From positions 1,208,322-1,272,321 of the forward strand of contig NZ_JAAIXZ010000001.1 in the NCBI RefSeq assembly GCF_010894435.1: 64,000 nt of DNA, written 5' to 3'. Position numbers and translations under genes: made by a program. Source of the stretch: Pyxidicoccus trucidator (lineage in GTDB: Bacteria > Myxococcota > Myxococcia > Myxococcales > Myxococcaceae). Position 1 is the stretch's first letter. Each line of letters starts with the position of its first letter. The notes under the pieces are model-generated. The model was given only the letters and a program-made list of their open reading frames with translations. It was not told where the DNA came from and did not search any database. Below, piece after piece: positions 44,096 through 53,048 of the stretch.

Positions 44096-45372
44096 CGACG
44101 CCGCACCCCTTCGAGGACTCCGAGGCCTTCGCGCGCAAGCTGGACGCCGAGGACCCGCTGCGCGCCTTCCGCGACGAGTTCCTCTTCCCCAAGGCCGCGG
44201 ACGGCAAGCCCGTCGTCTACCTCGCGGGCAACTCGCTGGGGCTCCAGCCTCGCAACGCCGCGCGCTACATCCAGGAAGAGCTGGAGGACTGGGCCCGTCT
44301 GGGCGTGGAGGGGCACCACGAGGGACGCCACCCCTGGCTGCACTACCACGAGCTCGTCACCCAGCAGACCGCGCGGCTGGTGGGCGCGAAGCCGCTGGAA
44401 GTGGTGGTGATGAACACCCTGACGGTGAACCTGCATCTAATGATGGTGTCCTTCTACCGGCCCACGAAGGAGCGCTTCAAAATCCTCGTCGAGGGCGGCG
44501 CCTTCCCCTCGGACCAGTACGCGGTGGCGTCGCAGGTGCGCTTCCACGGCTACGACGCGCGCGAGGCGGTGCTGGAGCTGAAGCCGCGCTCGGGCGAGGA
44601 GACGCTGCGCACCGAGGACATCCTCGCGACGATTGAAAAGCACGGGCACGAGGTGTCGCTGGTGCTGCTGGGCAGCGTGAACTACCTCACCGGGCAGGCG
44701 TTCGACATCCCGGCGATTACGAAGGCGGCGCACGCGAAGGGCTGCTTCGTGGGCTTCGACCTGGCGCACGGCGCGGGCAACCTCAAGGTGTCCCTGCACG
44801 ACGACGGGCCGGACTTCGCCGTGTGGTGCTCGTACAAGTACCTCAACGGCGGCCCGGGCAACCTGGGCGGCGTCTTCGTCCACGAGCGGCACGCGCGGGA
44901 GAAGGACCTGCCCCGCTTCGAGGGCTGGTGGGGCCACGACAAGACGACGCGCTTCCAGATGGGGCCCACCTTCGACCCGCTGCCGGGCGCGGAGGGGTGG
45001 CAGCTGTCCAACCCGCCCATCTTCCAGCTCGCGGCGCTGCGGGCGTCGCTGGAGCTGTTCGACAAGGCCGGCATGGAGGCGCTGCGCGCCAAGAGCGAGC
45101 GGCTCACCGGCTACCTGGAGTTCCTGCTCGACAAGCTGCCCCCGGGCTTCGTGCGCGTCACCACGCCGCGAGACTCGAAGCAGCGCGGGGCGCAGCTCTC
45201 GCTGCGGCTCAAGGGCGAGCCCCAGGGCATGCTGAAGCGGCTGGCGGACGCGGGCATCGTCTGCGACTTCCGCAAGCCGGACATCATCCGCGCGGCGCCC
45301 GCGCCGCTGTACTGCAACTACACCGACGTGTACCGCTTCGTGAGGACGCTCGAAGGCCATGCCCGGGACTGA
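44092..45372 (+). CDS. kynU: Kynureninase
   Basis: A 426-aa PLP enzyme that splits 3-hydroxykynurenine (or kynurenine) into 3-hydroxyanthranilate (or anthranilate) and alanine. The Schiff-base Lys249 sits in WCSYKYLNGGPG. Other family marks are YLAGNSLGLQP, VMNTLTVNLH and the LSNPPIFQ segment. Length and order fit bacterial KynU. With a monooxygenase next to it, the 3-hydroxy substrate is the likely one. The start overlaps the ACMSD stop by 4 bp; the end overlaps the next gene by 14 bp. Confidence 0.95.
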   Translation: MTTPHPFEDSEAFARKLDAEDPLRAFRDEFLFPKAADGKPVVYLAGNSLGLQPRNAARYIQEELEDWARLGVEGHHEGRHPWLHYHELVTQQTARLVGAKPLEVVVMNTLTVNLHLMMVSFYRPTKERFKILVEGGAFPSDQYAVASQVRFHGYDAREAVLELKPRSGEETLRTEDILATIEKHGHEVSLVLLGSVNYLTGQAFDIPAITKAAHAKGCFVGFDLAHGAGNLKVSLHDDGPDFAVWCSYKYLNGGPGNLGGVFVHERHAREKDLPRFEGWWGHDKTTRFQMGPTFDPLPGAEGWQLSNPPIFQLAALRASLELFDKAGMEALRAKSERLTGYLEFLLDKLPPGFVRVTTPRDSKQRGAQLSLRLKGEPQGMLKRLADAGIVCDFRKPDIIRAAPAPLYCNYTDVYRFVRTLEGHARD

Positions 45373-46756
45373 CCGGAAGGAAGCCGTCACCGTGGTGGGC
45401 GCGGGCCTCGTGGGCTCGCTGCTCGCCACGTACCTGGCCCGCAGGGGCTACACCGTGGAGGTGCTGGAGCGCCGCCCCGACATGCGCCGGGAGGTCATCG
45501 ACGCGGGCCGCTCCATCAACCTCGCCATCTCCGCGCGCGGCCTGCATGCGCTGCGGCAGGTGGGCCTGGAGGCGGAGGCGCTGAGGCACGCCATCCCCAT
45601 GCGCGGAAGGATGATTCATTCCGCGAAGGGCGAGCTGACCTACCAGCCCTATGGCAAGGACGACTCGCAGCACATCAACTCGATATCGCGCGCGTGGCTG
45701 AACAAGTTCCTGATGACGGAGGCGGAAGCCACCGGCCGCGTCCGCATCCGCTTCAAGCAGCGAGTGGACCACGCGGACTTCGAGACGGGCGCGCTCACGG
45801 TGCACGACGACACCGCGGGCGAGACGCGCCACGAGGAGGGCCGCGTGCTGTTCGGCACGGACGGCTCGGGCTCGGCGGTGCGGCAGGAGATGGACCGGCT
45901 GCCGGGCTACGTCGCGTCGCGGGAGCAGCTCGGCCACGGGTACAAGGAGCTGACGATTCCGGCGGGCCCGGGCGGCGCGTTCCAGATGGAGAAGCACGCG
46001 CTGCACATCTGGCCACGCGGCACGTACATGCTGATTGCCCTGCCCAACGAGGACGGCAGCTTCACGTGCACCCTGTTCCTCCCGTGGACGGGCCCGGTCA
46101 GCTTCGAGTCCCTGGACACCCCGGCGCGCCTGGAGGCGTTCTTCGAGGAGAAGTTCCCGGACGCGCGAGCGCTCATCCCCGACCTGGTGGACGCGTTCTT
46201 CTCCCGGCCCACGGGCAGCATGGTGACGGTGAAGTGCGCGCCCTGGCGCGTGGGTGGCCGGGCGCTGGTGCTGGGCGACGCGGCGCACGCCATCGTCCCC
46301 TTCTTCGGCCAGGGGATGAACTGCGGCTTCGAGGACTGCGTGGTGCTGGACGGGCTGCTGGGCCGGCACGGCCAGTGGGAGGATGTGTTCGCGGACTTCG
46401 AGCAGCTGCGCAAGACGAACGCGGACGCCATCGCCGACATGGCGGTGGAGAACTTCATCGAGATGCGCGACAGCACCGGCAGCCCGCGCTTCCTGCTGGA
46501 GAAGGCCGTGGAGAAGACGCTGCTCAACGCCTTCCCCGGCGAGTTCGTCAGCCGCTACTCGCTGGTGAGCTTCAGCCGCGTGCCGTACCGGCTGGCCTAC
46601 GAGGTGGGCGCGATTGCCAGCGGCATCGTCTCGGAGCTGTCCGAGGGGCTGGCGAAGGCGGAGGACGTGAATCTGGAGCGCGCGGGGCAGCTCATCCGCG
46701 GACGGTTGGTGCCTTTCATGAAGGAGCACGCGGATGGATTTCGGACTGAAGGGTAG
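45359..46756 (+). CDS. kmo: Kynurenine 3-monooxygenase
   Basis: A 465-aa FAD hydroxylase converting kynurenine to 3-hydroxykynurenine with NADPH and O2. It shows the N-terminal VVGAGLVGSLLA fold, RSINLAISARG (family-specific loop), the DG motif in LFGTDGSGSAVR and the second FAD motif GDAAHAIVPFFGQGMN. The C-terminal helix region, a membrane anchor in eukaryotes, is present but less hydrophobic here. The start overlaps kynU by 14 bp; the end overlaps the SDR by 23 bp. Presence of this gene makes the route go through 3-hydroxyanthranilate. Confidence 0.95.
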   Translation: MPGTDRKEAVTVVGAGLVGSLLATYLARRGYTVEVLERRPDMRREVIDAGRSINLAISARGLHALRQVGLEAEALRHAIPMRGRMIHSAKGELTYQPYGKDDSQHINSISRAWLNKFLMTEAEATGRVRIRFKQRVDHADFETGALTVHDDTAGETRHEEGRVLFGTDGSGSAVRQEMDRLPGYVASREQLGHGYKELTIPAGPGGAFQMEKHALHIWPRGTYMLIALPNEDGSFTCTLFLPWTGPVSFESLDTPARLEAFFEEKFPDARALIPDLVDAFFSRPTGSMVTVKCAPWRVGGRALVLGDAAHAIVPFFGQGMNCGFEDCVVLDGLLGRHGQWEDVFADFEQLRKTNADAIADMAVENFIEMRDSTGSPRFLLEKAVEKTLLNAFPGEFVSRYSLVSFSRVPYRLAYEVGAIASGIVSELSEGLAKAEDVNLERAGQLIRGRLVPFMKEHADGFRTEG

Positions 46757-47471
46757 GCGCGCGCTGGTGATGGGTGCGTCCGCCGGCCTGGGCTACGCGA
46801 TTGCCCAGGCGCTGGTGAAGGAAGGCGCCACGGTGGCCATCTGCTCGCGCGGCGGGGACAAGCTGGACAAGGCCGCGAAGGAGCTGGGCGCGGCGCTGGC
46901 GGTGCCGTGTGACTTGACGCAGCCCGGGGCGGCGCGGCGGTTGGTGGAGGAGACTGTCGCGAAGCTGGGCGGCGTGGACGTGCTGGTGGTGAACACGGGC
47001 GGGCCTCCGGCGGGCGGCTTCGAGTCGCTGACGGCGGAGCAGTGGCAGCTCGGCTTCCAGAGCCTGTGGATGGCGGCGGTGGACGGCATCCAGGCGGCGC
47101 TGCCCGGCATGAAGGAGCGCGGGTGGGGCCGCATCGTCCTGGTGACGTCGCTGGCCGCGCGCGAGGCGATGCCCAACCTCACCATCTCCAACGGCCTGCG
47201 CGCGGGCCTGCTGGGGCTGGTGAAGACGGTGAGCAACGAGGTGGCGCAGCACGGCGTCACGGTGAACGCGGTGCTGCCGGGCTTCCACGCCACGGAGCGG
47301 ATGACGCAATTGGGCCTGACGGACGAGAAGGTGGCGCCGCAGATTCCCGCGCGGCGGCTGGGACGGCCGGAGGAGCTGGCGGCGCTGGCGGCGTTCCTGT
47401 CGTCCGAGCAGGCCTCGTACATCTCCGGCCAGTCCATTGTCGTGGACGGCGGCGCGCAGCGCGGGTTCTAG
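46734..47471 (+). CDS. Degenerate short-chain dehydrogenase in the kynurenine operon
   Basis: A 245-aa SDR-fold protein with cofactor motif MGASAGLG (residues 13-20) but NTGGPP where NNAG is usual. The active-site region reads TISNGLRAG, so Tyr is replaced by Ser and Lys by Arg. This matches the SDR subgroup resembling beta-ketoacyl reductases but lacking the catalytic tetrad (cd05344 type). Classical carbonyl reduction is therefore doubtful. It overlaps kmo by 23 bp and has AAGGAG seven bases before the ATG, so it belongs to the operon. Its place in the pathway is unknown. It is convergent with the NarL-type regulator. Confidence 0.85.
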   Translation: MDFGLKGRRALVMGASAGLGYAIAQALVKEGATVAICSRGGDKLDKAAKELGAALAVPCDLTQPGAARRLVEETVAKLGGVDVLVVNTGGPPAGGFESLTAEQWQLGFQSLWMAAVDGIQAALPGMKERGWGRIVLVTSLAAREAMPNLTISNGLRAGLLGLVKTVSNEVAQHGVTVNAVLPGFHATERMTQLGLTDEKVAPQIPARRLGRPEELAALAAFLSSEQASYISGQSIVVDGGAQRGF

Positions 47472-47487
47472 GCTCCGCGGGTCGCGC

Positions 47488-48120
47488 TCAGATGTCGATG
47501 ATGCCCCGCTTGAGCGCGACCACCACCGCCTGCGTCCTGTCACTGGCGCCGAGCTTGTTCATGACGTTCTTCACGTGGGATTTGACCGTCTCTTCGGAGA
47601 TGCCCAGCCGGGTGGCGATCTCCTTGTTGGCGCCGCCGGCGGCGACCTGGCTCAGGACGTCGCGCTCCCGCTGCGTCAGCTCGTCGTCCGCCCGGTGCTC
47701 GGCGAGCTCCGAGGCGATGGCCACGTCGATGCGGCGGTGCCCGGCGTGCACGCCGCGAATCGTCTCCACCAGCTCCTTGCGCAGCATGCTCTTGAGCAGG
47801 TAGCCGGACGCGCCGGCCTTGATGGCGCGCAGCGCCTGCGCATCGCCCCGGTAGGTCGTCAGGACGATGATTCTCGCGCTGGGGAACTCCGCGCGGATGG
47901 CCGCAATCGCGTCGATGCCGCCCATGGTGGGCATCCGCACGTCCATCAGCGTGATGTCGGGCCGGTGCTCACGGAAGGCCTGGACGGCCTGCTCGCCGTT
48001 CTCCGCCTCGGCGACCAGCGCCATGTCCGCCTGGCCGGCAACCATGGCCGCCAGCCCCTCTCGCAGCAGCGGATGGTCATCGGCGACCAGGATGCGAATG
48101 GGTGAGTCCGCGGAGCTCAT
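47488..48120 (-). CDS. NarL/FixJ-type response regulator
   Basis: A 210-aa regulator: receiver domain with phospho-acceptor Asp60 (LMDVRMPTMGG) and the switch Lys in GYLLKSML, then a LuxR-type DNA-binding domain (LTQRERDVLSQVAAGGANKE, recognition helix in SEETVKSHVKNVMNKL). GAGGG lies before the ATG at 48120. It is divergent from a histidine kinase of the matching HisKA_3 type across 77 bp, so the two form a clear cognate pair. Its targets are not known; the kynurenine operon ends next to it, but on the other strand. Confidence 0.93.
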   Translation of the reverse strand: MSSADSPIRILVADDHPLLREGLAAMVAGQADMALVAEAENGEQAVQAFREHRPDITLMDVRMPTMGGIDAIAAIRAEFPSARIIVLTTYRGDAQALRAIKAGASGYLLKSMLRKELVETIRGVHAGHRRIDVAIASELAEHRADDELTQRERDVLSQVAAGGANKEIATRLGISEETVKSHVKNVMNKLGASDRTQAVVVALKRGIIDI

Positions 48121-48197
48121 CGCGACCCTCGGTGGATTGACGTGGGATGGTGGAAGGTATCGAGGATACTTCCGATATAGGAGCCCTCCTGGGTCGG

Positions 48198-51100
48198 ATG
48201 AAGGACGTAACGAGCCATCGCTGGACCCGGCCGCTCCAGTGGAGCGCGCTGACACTGTGCGTGTTCCTGCTGTGCGGCTCGGTCGCCACCGCCCAACCGG
48301 ATGGCCGCGACCGCGGCATCGGCCAGTTCTACCACTCCCGGTGGACCATCAAGGAGGGCGCCCCCGGTCAGATTTCCGCCCTGGCCCAGACGCGGGACGG
48401 CTTCCTCTGGCTGGCCACGGCGTCGACGCTGTACAGCTTCGACGGCGTCCGCTTCGAGCGGTTCGAGCCCTCCAACGGCGCGCCGCTCACCACCATCCAG
48501 ACGCTGCACGCCGCGCCCGACGGCGGGCTGTGGATTGGCTTCCAGCACGGGGGCGCGGCCCGGCTGAAGGACGGGCAGGTCACCCACTTCGGTGAGGCGG
48601 AGGGGCTGGCCCGGAGTCAGGTGGTGTCATTCGCCGTCGACACCCACGGGGGAACCTGGGCCCTCACCATGGCGGACGGACTGTTCCGCCTGCGGGACGG
48701 ACGCTGGCATCGCGTGGGTGATGACAGGAAGCAACCCGGCGCGCGGGGCGGCACCCTGCTCGTCGACCGCGACGGCACGCTGTGGGTCGCGGCGAATGAG
48801 ACGCTCGTGTTCCTTCCGAAGGGCGGCCAGGCGTTTCGCGAGACGGGCGCGCGAGTGCGGTGGGTGGGGAAGCTCGCGCAGGCGCCCGATGGCACGATAT
48901 GGGCCGCCGAGCTGGATGGCAGCGTGCGTCCCGTCGTGCTCCCGACAGGAGAGCTCCACCCTTCGACCGAGCGGCTCGAGGTGGTGTCGAGCGGGATGGC
49001 GTTCGACCGTGAGGGCAGCCTGTGGGTCAGCACGCTCGGAGATGGCCTGCGCCGGGTGTCCCACCCCGAGCGGCCGGGCCTGGTCGCGGAGCCCTTCACC
49101 GAGAAGGAAGGCCTCAGCGCGGACTACGCCTGGCCGCTCATCCTGGACCGCGAGGGCAACATCTGGGTCGGCACCAGCGGAGGGCTCGACCGGTTCCGCC
49201 ATAGCGCGCTGGTGTTGGCGGAGTTCCCGCGGGGCGCCCATGACTTCGCGCTGGCCGCGGGCGAGGACGGCGCCATCTGGGCGGGGACCACCAACCGGCC
49301 CTTGATGCGGCTGCACGGCAAGCAGGTCGAGTTCGCCAGCCTCGGGCCCCCCGTCCACTGCGCGCACCGGGACTCGAAGGGCACCGTGTGGCTGGGGGCC
49401 GCGGATGGCCTCTGGCGCATCGAGCACGGCCGGCCGGTGCATGTCGCCGCGTTTCCCCCCGGGCTCGACGGGCCCACCGTCCAGGCCATGTCAGCGGATG
49501 CGGAGGGTGGGCTGTGGGTCAGCATCAGCGGAGCCGGGCTGTTCCGCCTGAAGGACGGCGTGTGGAACTCCATGAGCGAGCGGCTCGGCACCACTGCGAA
49601 GGACCGCGTCTATAGCGCGGCCACCGACGCCCAGGGCCGCGTCTGGCTGGGCTACCGCGGCAACATGATTGTCAGGGTCGACTCCGGTGAGGTGCGCCGC
49701 TTCGGGACGGCGGATGGACTCGACGTCGGACTGGTGACCGCGCTGCGGGGCGGACGCAGGGTGTGGGCGGGCGGGCAGTTCGGCCTGGCGCACTTCGACG
49801 GGCAGCGCTTCCAGCCGCTCCTCGTGGCCGGGGGCGAGCCGCTGCGCGGGGTCGCCGGCATCCTGGAGCTGCCGGACGGCGGCCTGTGGGTCCACGCGGT
49901 GCCGGGCATCTTCCACCTCCGCGCGAAGGAGGTGGCGCGCGCCGTCGCGGAGCCGGGATATCGCGCCAGCAGCGAGCGCTTCGACTTCCTCGATGGCCTG
50001 CCGGCCCGCCCCACCCTGCTGCGCCCGCTGCCCACCGCCGTGCAGGGCACCGACGGCAGGCTGTGGTTCGCGACCAGCAATGGCGTGGTGTGGTTGGACC
50101 CGACGCGCATGTTCCGCAATCCGCTGCCGCCACCGGTGGCGATTCGCGCGGTGCGCGTGGATGGACAGCGGCTCGGGACCGGGCCGTCGCGCACCCTGCC
50201 GGAGCGGGCGATGAGCCTGGAGATTGATTACACGGCGCTGAGCCTCTCCATCCCCGAGCGCGTGCGCTTCCGCTACCGGCTGGAGGGCGTGGACGCGACG
50301 TGGCAGGACGTCGGCACGCGGCGCGAGGCGTACTACACGAACCTGGACCCCGGGCGGTATCGCTTCCAGGTCATCGCCGCCAACAACGACGGCGTGTGGA
50401 ACGAGACGGGCGCGACGCTGGAGCTCGTCCTGCCGCCGGCCTTCTTCCAGACACGGTGGTTCCGCGCGCTGGGCTTCGCCGCGGTGCTGGCGGCGCTGTG
50501 GCTGCTGTACCTGATGCGGCTGCGCCAGGTGCGGGCCCACACGCGGGGGCTGCTGGAGGAGCGCCACCAGGAGCGGGAGCGCATCGCCCGCGAGCTGCAC
50601 GACACGCTGCTGCAGGGCATCCACGGGTTGATTCTCCGCTTCCAGGCGGAGGCCGAGAAGATTCCGGAGGGCGAGCCCGCGCGCGCCTCGATGGAGAAGG
50701 CGCTGGACCGGGCCGACGACCTCCTGGTCGAGGGGAGAGACCGGGTGAAGGGCCTGCGCACGCCCATGGAAGAGCTCGGCGAGCTGTCCCGCGCCTTCGA
50801 AAGGGTGGGCGAGGAGCTGGTGCAGGACCACCGCCCCACCGGCTTCCACGTGGTCGTGGAGGGGAAACCCACGACGCTGGCCCCGCTCGTGTGCGACGAG
50901 GTCTTCCGCATCGGTCGCGAGGCGCTGGTGAACGCGTTCCAGCATGCCGACGCGCGGCGAATCGAGGTGGAGATCTCCTATGGCCACGACGTGCTGCGCC
51001 TGCGCGTCCGCGACGACGGGCGGGGCATCGACGCGGAGGTCCTCACTGCCGGCGGACGGCCGGGACACTGGGGCCTGGCGGGCATGCGGGAGCGAGCGCG

Positions 51101-51248
51101 CAAGATTGGAGCGCAGCTCGACATCTGGCGCCGGGGCGACTCGGGGACGGAGGTGGACCTGCGCGTGCCCGCCGCGACTGCGTATCGCGGCGGCCCGAAA
51201 CGCACCTGGAGGAGCAGGTTGCGGCGCAGGCTCGGCGGAGGCCGCTGA
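48198..51248 (+). CDS. Periplasmic-propeller sensor histidine kinase (NarL-type partner)
   Basis: A 1016-aa membrane sensor. A signal peptide (residues about 1-33) leads to a large periplasmic part with many propeller repeats (W-L-A/G-T, GLWIGFQHGGAARL, IWVGTSGGLDRF), forming one or two beta-propellers. A Y_Y_Y domain follows (FRYRLEGVDATWQDVG). One membrane helix (about residues 755-772) precedes HisKA_3 with His801 in ARELHDTLLQG and an HATPase with DDGRGI. An in-frame ATG at 48147 exists, but the signal peptide is best placed from 48198. Such sensors respond to periplasmic ligands, often sugars. It pairs with the divergent regulator at 47488. Confidence 0.9.
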   Translation: MKDVTSHRWTRPLQWSALTLCVFLLCGSVATAQPDGRDRGIGQFYHSRWTIKEGAPGQISALAQTRDGFLWLATASTLYSFDGVRFERFEPSNGAPLTTIQTLHAAPDGGLWIGFQHGGAARLKDGQVTHFGEAEGLARSQVVSFAVDTHGGTWALTMADGLFRLRDGRWHRVGDDRKQPGARGGTLLVDRDGTLWVAANETLVFLPKGGQAFRETGARVRWVGKLAQAPDGTIWAAELDGSVRPVVLPTGELHPSTERLEVVSSGMAFDREGSLWVSTLGDGLRRVSHPERPGLVAEPFTEKEGLSADYAWPLILDREGNIWVGTSGGLDRFRHSALVLAEFPRGAHDFALAAGEDGAIWAGTTNRPLMRLHGKQVEFASLGPPVHCAHRDSKGTVWLGAADGLWRIEHGRPVHVAAFPPGLDGPTVQAMSADAEGGLWVSISGAGLFRLKDGVWNSMSERLGTTAKDRVYSAATDAQGRVWLGYRGNMIVRVDSGEVRRFGTADGLDVGLVTALRGGRRVWAGGQFGLAHFDGQRFQPLLVAGGEPLRGVAGILELPDGGLWVHAVPGIFHLRAKEVARAVAEPGYRASSERFDFLDGLPARPTLLRPLPTAVQGTDGRLWFATSNGVVWLDPTRMFRNPLPPPVAIRAVRVDGQRLGTGPSRTLPERAMSLEIDYTALSLSIPERVRFRYRLEGVDATWQDVGTRREAYYTNLDPGRYRFQVIAANNDGVWNETGATLELVLPPAFFQTRWFRALGFAAVLAALWLLYLMRLRQVRAHTRGLLEERHQERERIARELHDTLLQGIHGLILRFQAEAEKIPEGEPARASMEKALDRADDLLVEGRDRVKGLRTPMEELGELSRAFERVGEELVQDHRPTGFHVVVEGKPTTLAPLVCDEVFRIGREALVNAFQHADARRIEVEISYGHDVLRLRVRDDGRGIDAEVLTAGGRPGHWGLAGMRERARKIGAQLDIWRRGDSGTEVDLRVPAATAYRGGPKRTWRSRLRRRLGGGR

Positions 51249-51277
51249 GGACGGCGGGTGGAACAGGCCCACCGCCG

Positions 51278-51730
51278 TCACGACGCGAGGCAGGCCTCCT
51301 CATAGCCCCAGCGCTCCTGGGCCTCTCCTTCCTCCAGGACAGGTCTCACGGTCGCCATGGGCACGGTGGGGGGGACGTCCACGGAGATGAGGCCCGGGAT
51401 GTGGCTTCGCTCGATGGAGCACCCCAGCTTTTCGAGGAGGGCTTTGACGGAAGGGACGTCTTGCTCGTCATGGATGATGAGGCGCAGCGTGCTGTGCCCC
51501 GAGGGCCTGACGACTTCCTGGAAACGGAGCTCCTGCTCCACCATGGAAGCCGAGACGATGTCGCCCCAGGCAATGCCCCTGGCGAAGAAGGGAACATTGT
51601 CTATCTGAAACACGCCATCTCCGAGAGGGCGCGCCCACAGGCCCTCGTAGTCCGCGGGAGGGTAGTCGTGCTCGTCCTTGTCCAGCTTGACGACCACCTT
51701 GACCCGGTCATCGGCGAGAGGCGCGCTCAT
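51278..51730 (-). CDS. DUF4265 protein, probable immunity to the adjacent HNH nuclease
   Basis: A 150-aa soluble protein with the DUF4265 pattern: VKVVVKLDKDEHDYPP, ESLW-like YEGLWARPL, IDNVPFFARGIAWGDIVSA, and LRLIIHDEQD further on. No signal peptide. The start ATG overlaps the stop of the exported HNH nuclease gene as ATGA, so they are made together. Acidic small protein directly after a secreted nuclease is the standard toxin-immunity order; the immunity role is inferred, as DUF4265 has no settled function that I know of. Confidence 0.8.
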   Translation of the reverse strand: MSAPLADDRVKVVVKLDKDEHDYPPADYEGLWARPLGDGVFQIDNVPFFARGIAWGDIVSASMVEQELRFQEVVRPSGHSTLRLIIHDEQDVPSVKALLEKLGCSIERSHIPGLISVDVPPTVPMATVRPVLEEGEAQERWGYEEACLAS

Positions 51731-52155
51731 GGCACGTCCTCACTGGACGGAAGCGTGTCTCCCTTCTTGAGGTTGCAGTCCCGGCAGAGCACCTGGCCGT
51801 TATCAACCTCACCCGCACCGCCCTTGGACTTGGGAACCTTGTGGTCGACCTGGGTTTCGTTCAAGGGCGGTGTCACGCCCTTCTCGTGCTTCCTGGCCGG
51901 AACCGTCTCCACATCGCAGTTCTCGCAGCGGGTCTTGCCCTCGTTCACCTGCGCATTCTTCTGCTTCACGACTTCCTTCTGCTGTCGTGTGAAGGCTTTT
52001 CCCGCTCGGACCTTGCCCGCAATCGCTTCCTGCCCGACATGAGTCCCTGGCTCGGAGGATTTGACGGACTCCAAGGTGAAGGAGGTTACGGGAGCATCCA
52101 TCACTGATGGGTTGGGGGCCGCGAGCGCCAGCAGGACCAGCCAGAGAACAGTCAT
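51727..52155 (-). CDS. Exported HNH endonuclease, probable antibacterial toxin
   Basis: A 142-aa protein with an N-terminal signal peptide (about 1-15, LWLVLLALAAP). After a short Lys-rich section (AFTRQQKEVVKQKN) comes an HNH fold: zinc Cys pairs Cys77/Cys80 and Cys124/Cys127, catalytic DH at 104-105 (VDHKVPKSKGG) and Asn119. HNH domains with this GKAFT...C-x2-C layout are found as C-terminal toxins of polymorphic systems; here the domain is nearly the whole protein. An exported nuclease makes sense only if it acts on another cell. The DUF4265 gene overlaps its stop and is the likely immunity partner. Confidence 0.82.
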   Translation of the reverse strand: MTVLWLVLLALAAPNPSVMDAPVTSFTLESVKSSEPGTHVGQEAIAGKVRAGKAFTRQQKEVVKQKNAQVNEGKTRCENCDVETVPARKHEKGVTPPLNETQVDHKVPKSKGGAGEVDNGQVLCRDCNLKKGDTLPSSEDVP

Positions 52156-52241
52156 GAGAACACTCTCTCAGGATTGAGGCCTGAGCCCCAATCGTCGCTT
52201 CGCGCTACCGACACGCACTTCATGGGCGGGCCATCGCCAGC

Positions 52242-53048
52242 TCACAGGAGCGAACGCACCGCCTCCACGACCTGGGGCCACTCACGAGAGCGGGGGTCGA
52301 TGAGCTCGAAGTGCCCGGCGCCAGGGAGCGGGACGCAGCGCACGGAATCTCCCAGCTCGCGGCCCCGGGCACAGAAGGCCTCGCTCATGGCCACGGGCAC
52401 GGTGTCGTCCCCGGTGCCGTGCACGAGCACCTGCGGCAGCCCCAGCGGCTGGAGCGCCGCGGGCGAGGCCGTGCGGTAGCGCTCGGGCACGCACACGGGT
52501 GAGCCCCCGAGGAACGTGTCCACGATGCCGTCCCCCAGCCACCATTCGAAGCCACACACCAGGTCCACGACGCCCGCCAGCGAGACGACGCCACGGAGGC
52601 GCAGCGGGTCCTCGCGGTGGAGTGGGCCACCGGCTGGCAACCGGTGACGCGCACCCAGCCACAGGGCCAGGTGCCCGCCCGCCGAGTGCCCCAGCGCCAC
52701 CACGCGCGCGAGGTCCAGCGCGTGCGAGCGCTCCAGCGTGCGCAGGAAGTCCACCCCGAGCGCCACGTCCTCCAGCGTGCCGGGCCAGCCCCCTCCGTCG
52801 TGGCCCACGCGGCGGTACTCCAGGCTCCAGGTGGCGACGCCCCGCTGCGTCAGGTCGGCGCAGAGGTGGCCCACGTGCTCCAGGTCGTACTTCGCGCGCC
52901 AGAAGCCTCCATGGACGACGACCACCACCGGATGCGGCCCCGGACCGGACGGCAGCCGCAAGTCCCCGAACTGGTGGGACAGCGAGCCGTAGGGGACTCG
53001 CGCGTCCGGGGGAGGCGCGGGCGTCTCAAGGACCCACATCGAGCTCAT
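52242..53048 (-). CDS. Alpha/beta hydrolase, candidate kynurenine formamidase
   Basis: A 268-aa cytosolic hydrolase. The oxyanion motif is HGGFW (near residue 43), the nucleophile elbow GHSAGG, and the late His in GAGHFELIDP; an Asp in HGTGDDTVP completes the triad. HGG[FY]W plus GHSAGG is the signature of arylformamidase-like enzymes (animal AFMID type), which turn N-formylkynurenine into kynurenine. Many carboxylesterases share it, so the call is tentative. The kynurenine operon 5 kb away has no formamidase gene, which supports the idea. It lies upstream of the HNH toxin on the same strand with an 86-bp gap. Confidence 0.72.
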   Translation of the reverse strand: MSSMWVLETPAPPPDARVPYGSLSHQFGDLRLPSGPGPHPVVVVVHGGFWRAKYDLEHVGHLCADLTQRGVATWSLEYRRVGHDGGGWPGTLEDVALGVDFLRTLERSHALDLARVVALGHSAGGHLALWLGARHRLPAGGPLHREDPLRLRGVVSLAGVVDLVCGFEWWLGDGIVDTFLGGSPVCVPERYRTASPAALQPLGLPQVLVHGTGDDTVPVAMSEAFCARGRELGDSVRCVPLPGAGHFELIDPRSREWPQVVEAVRSLL

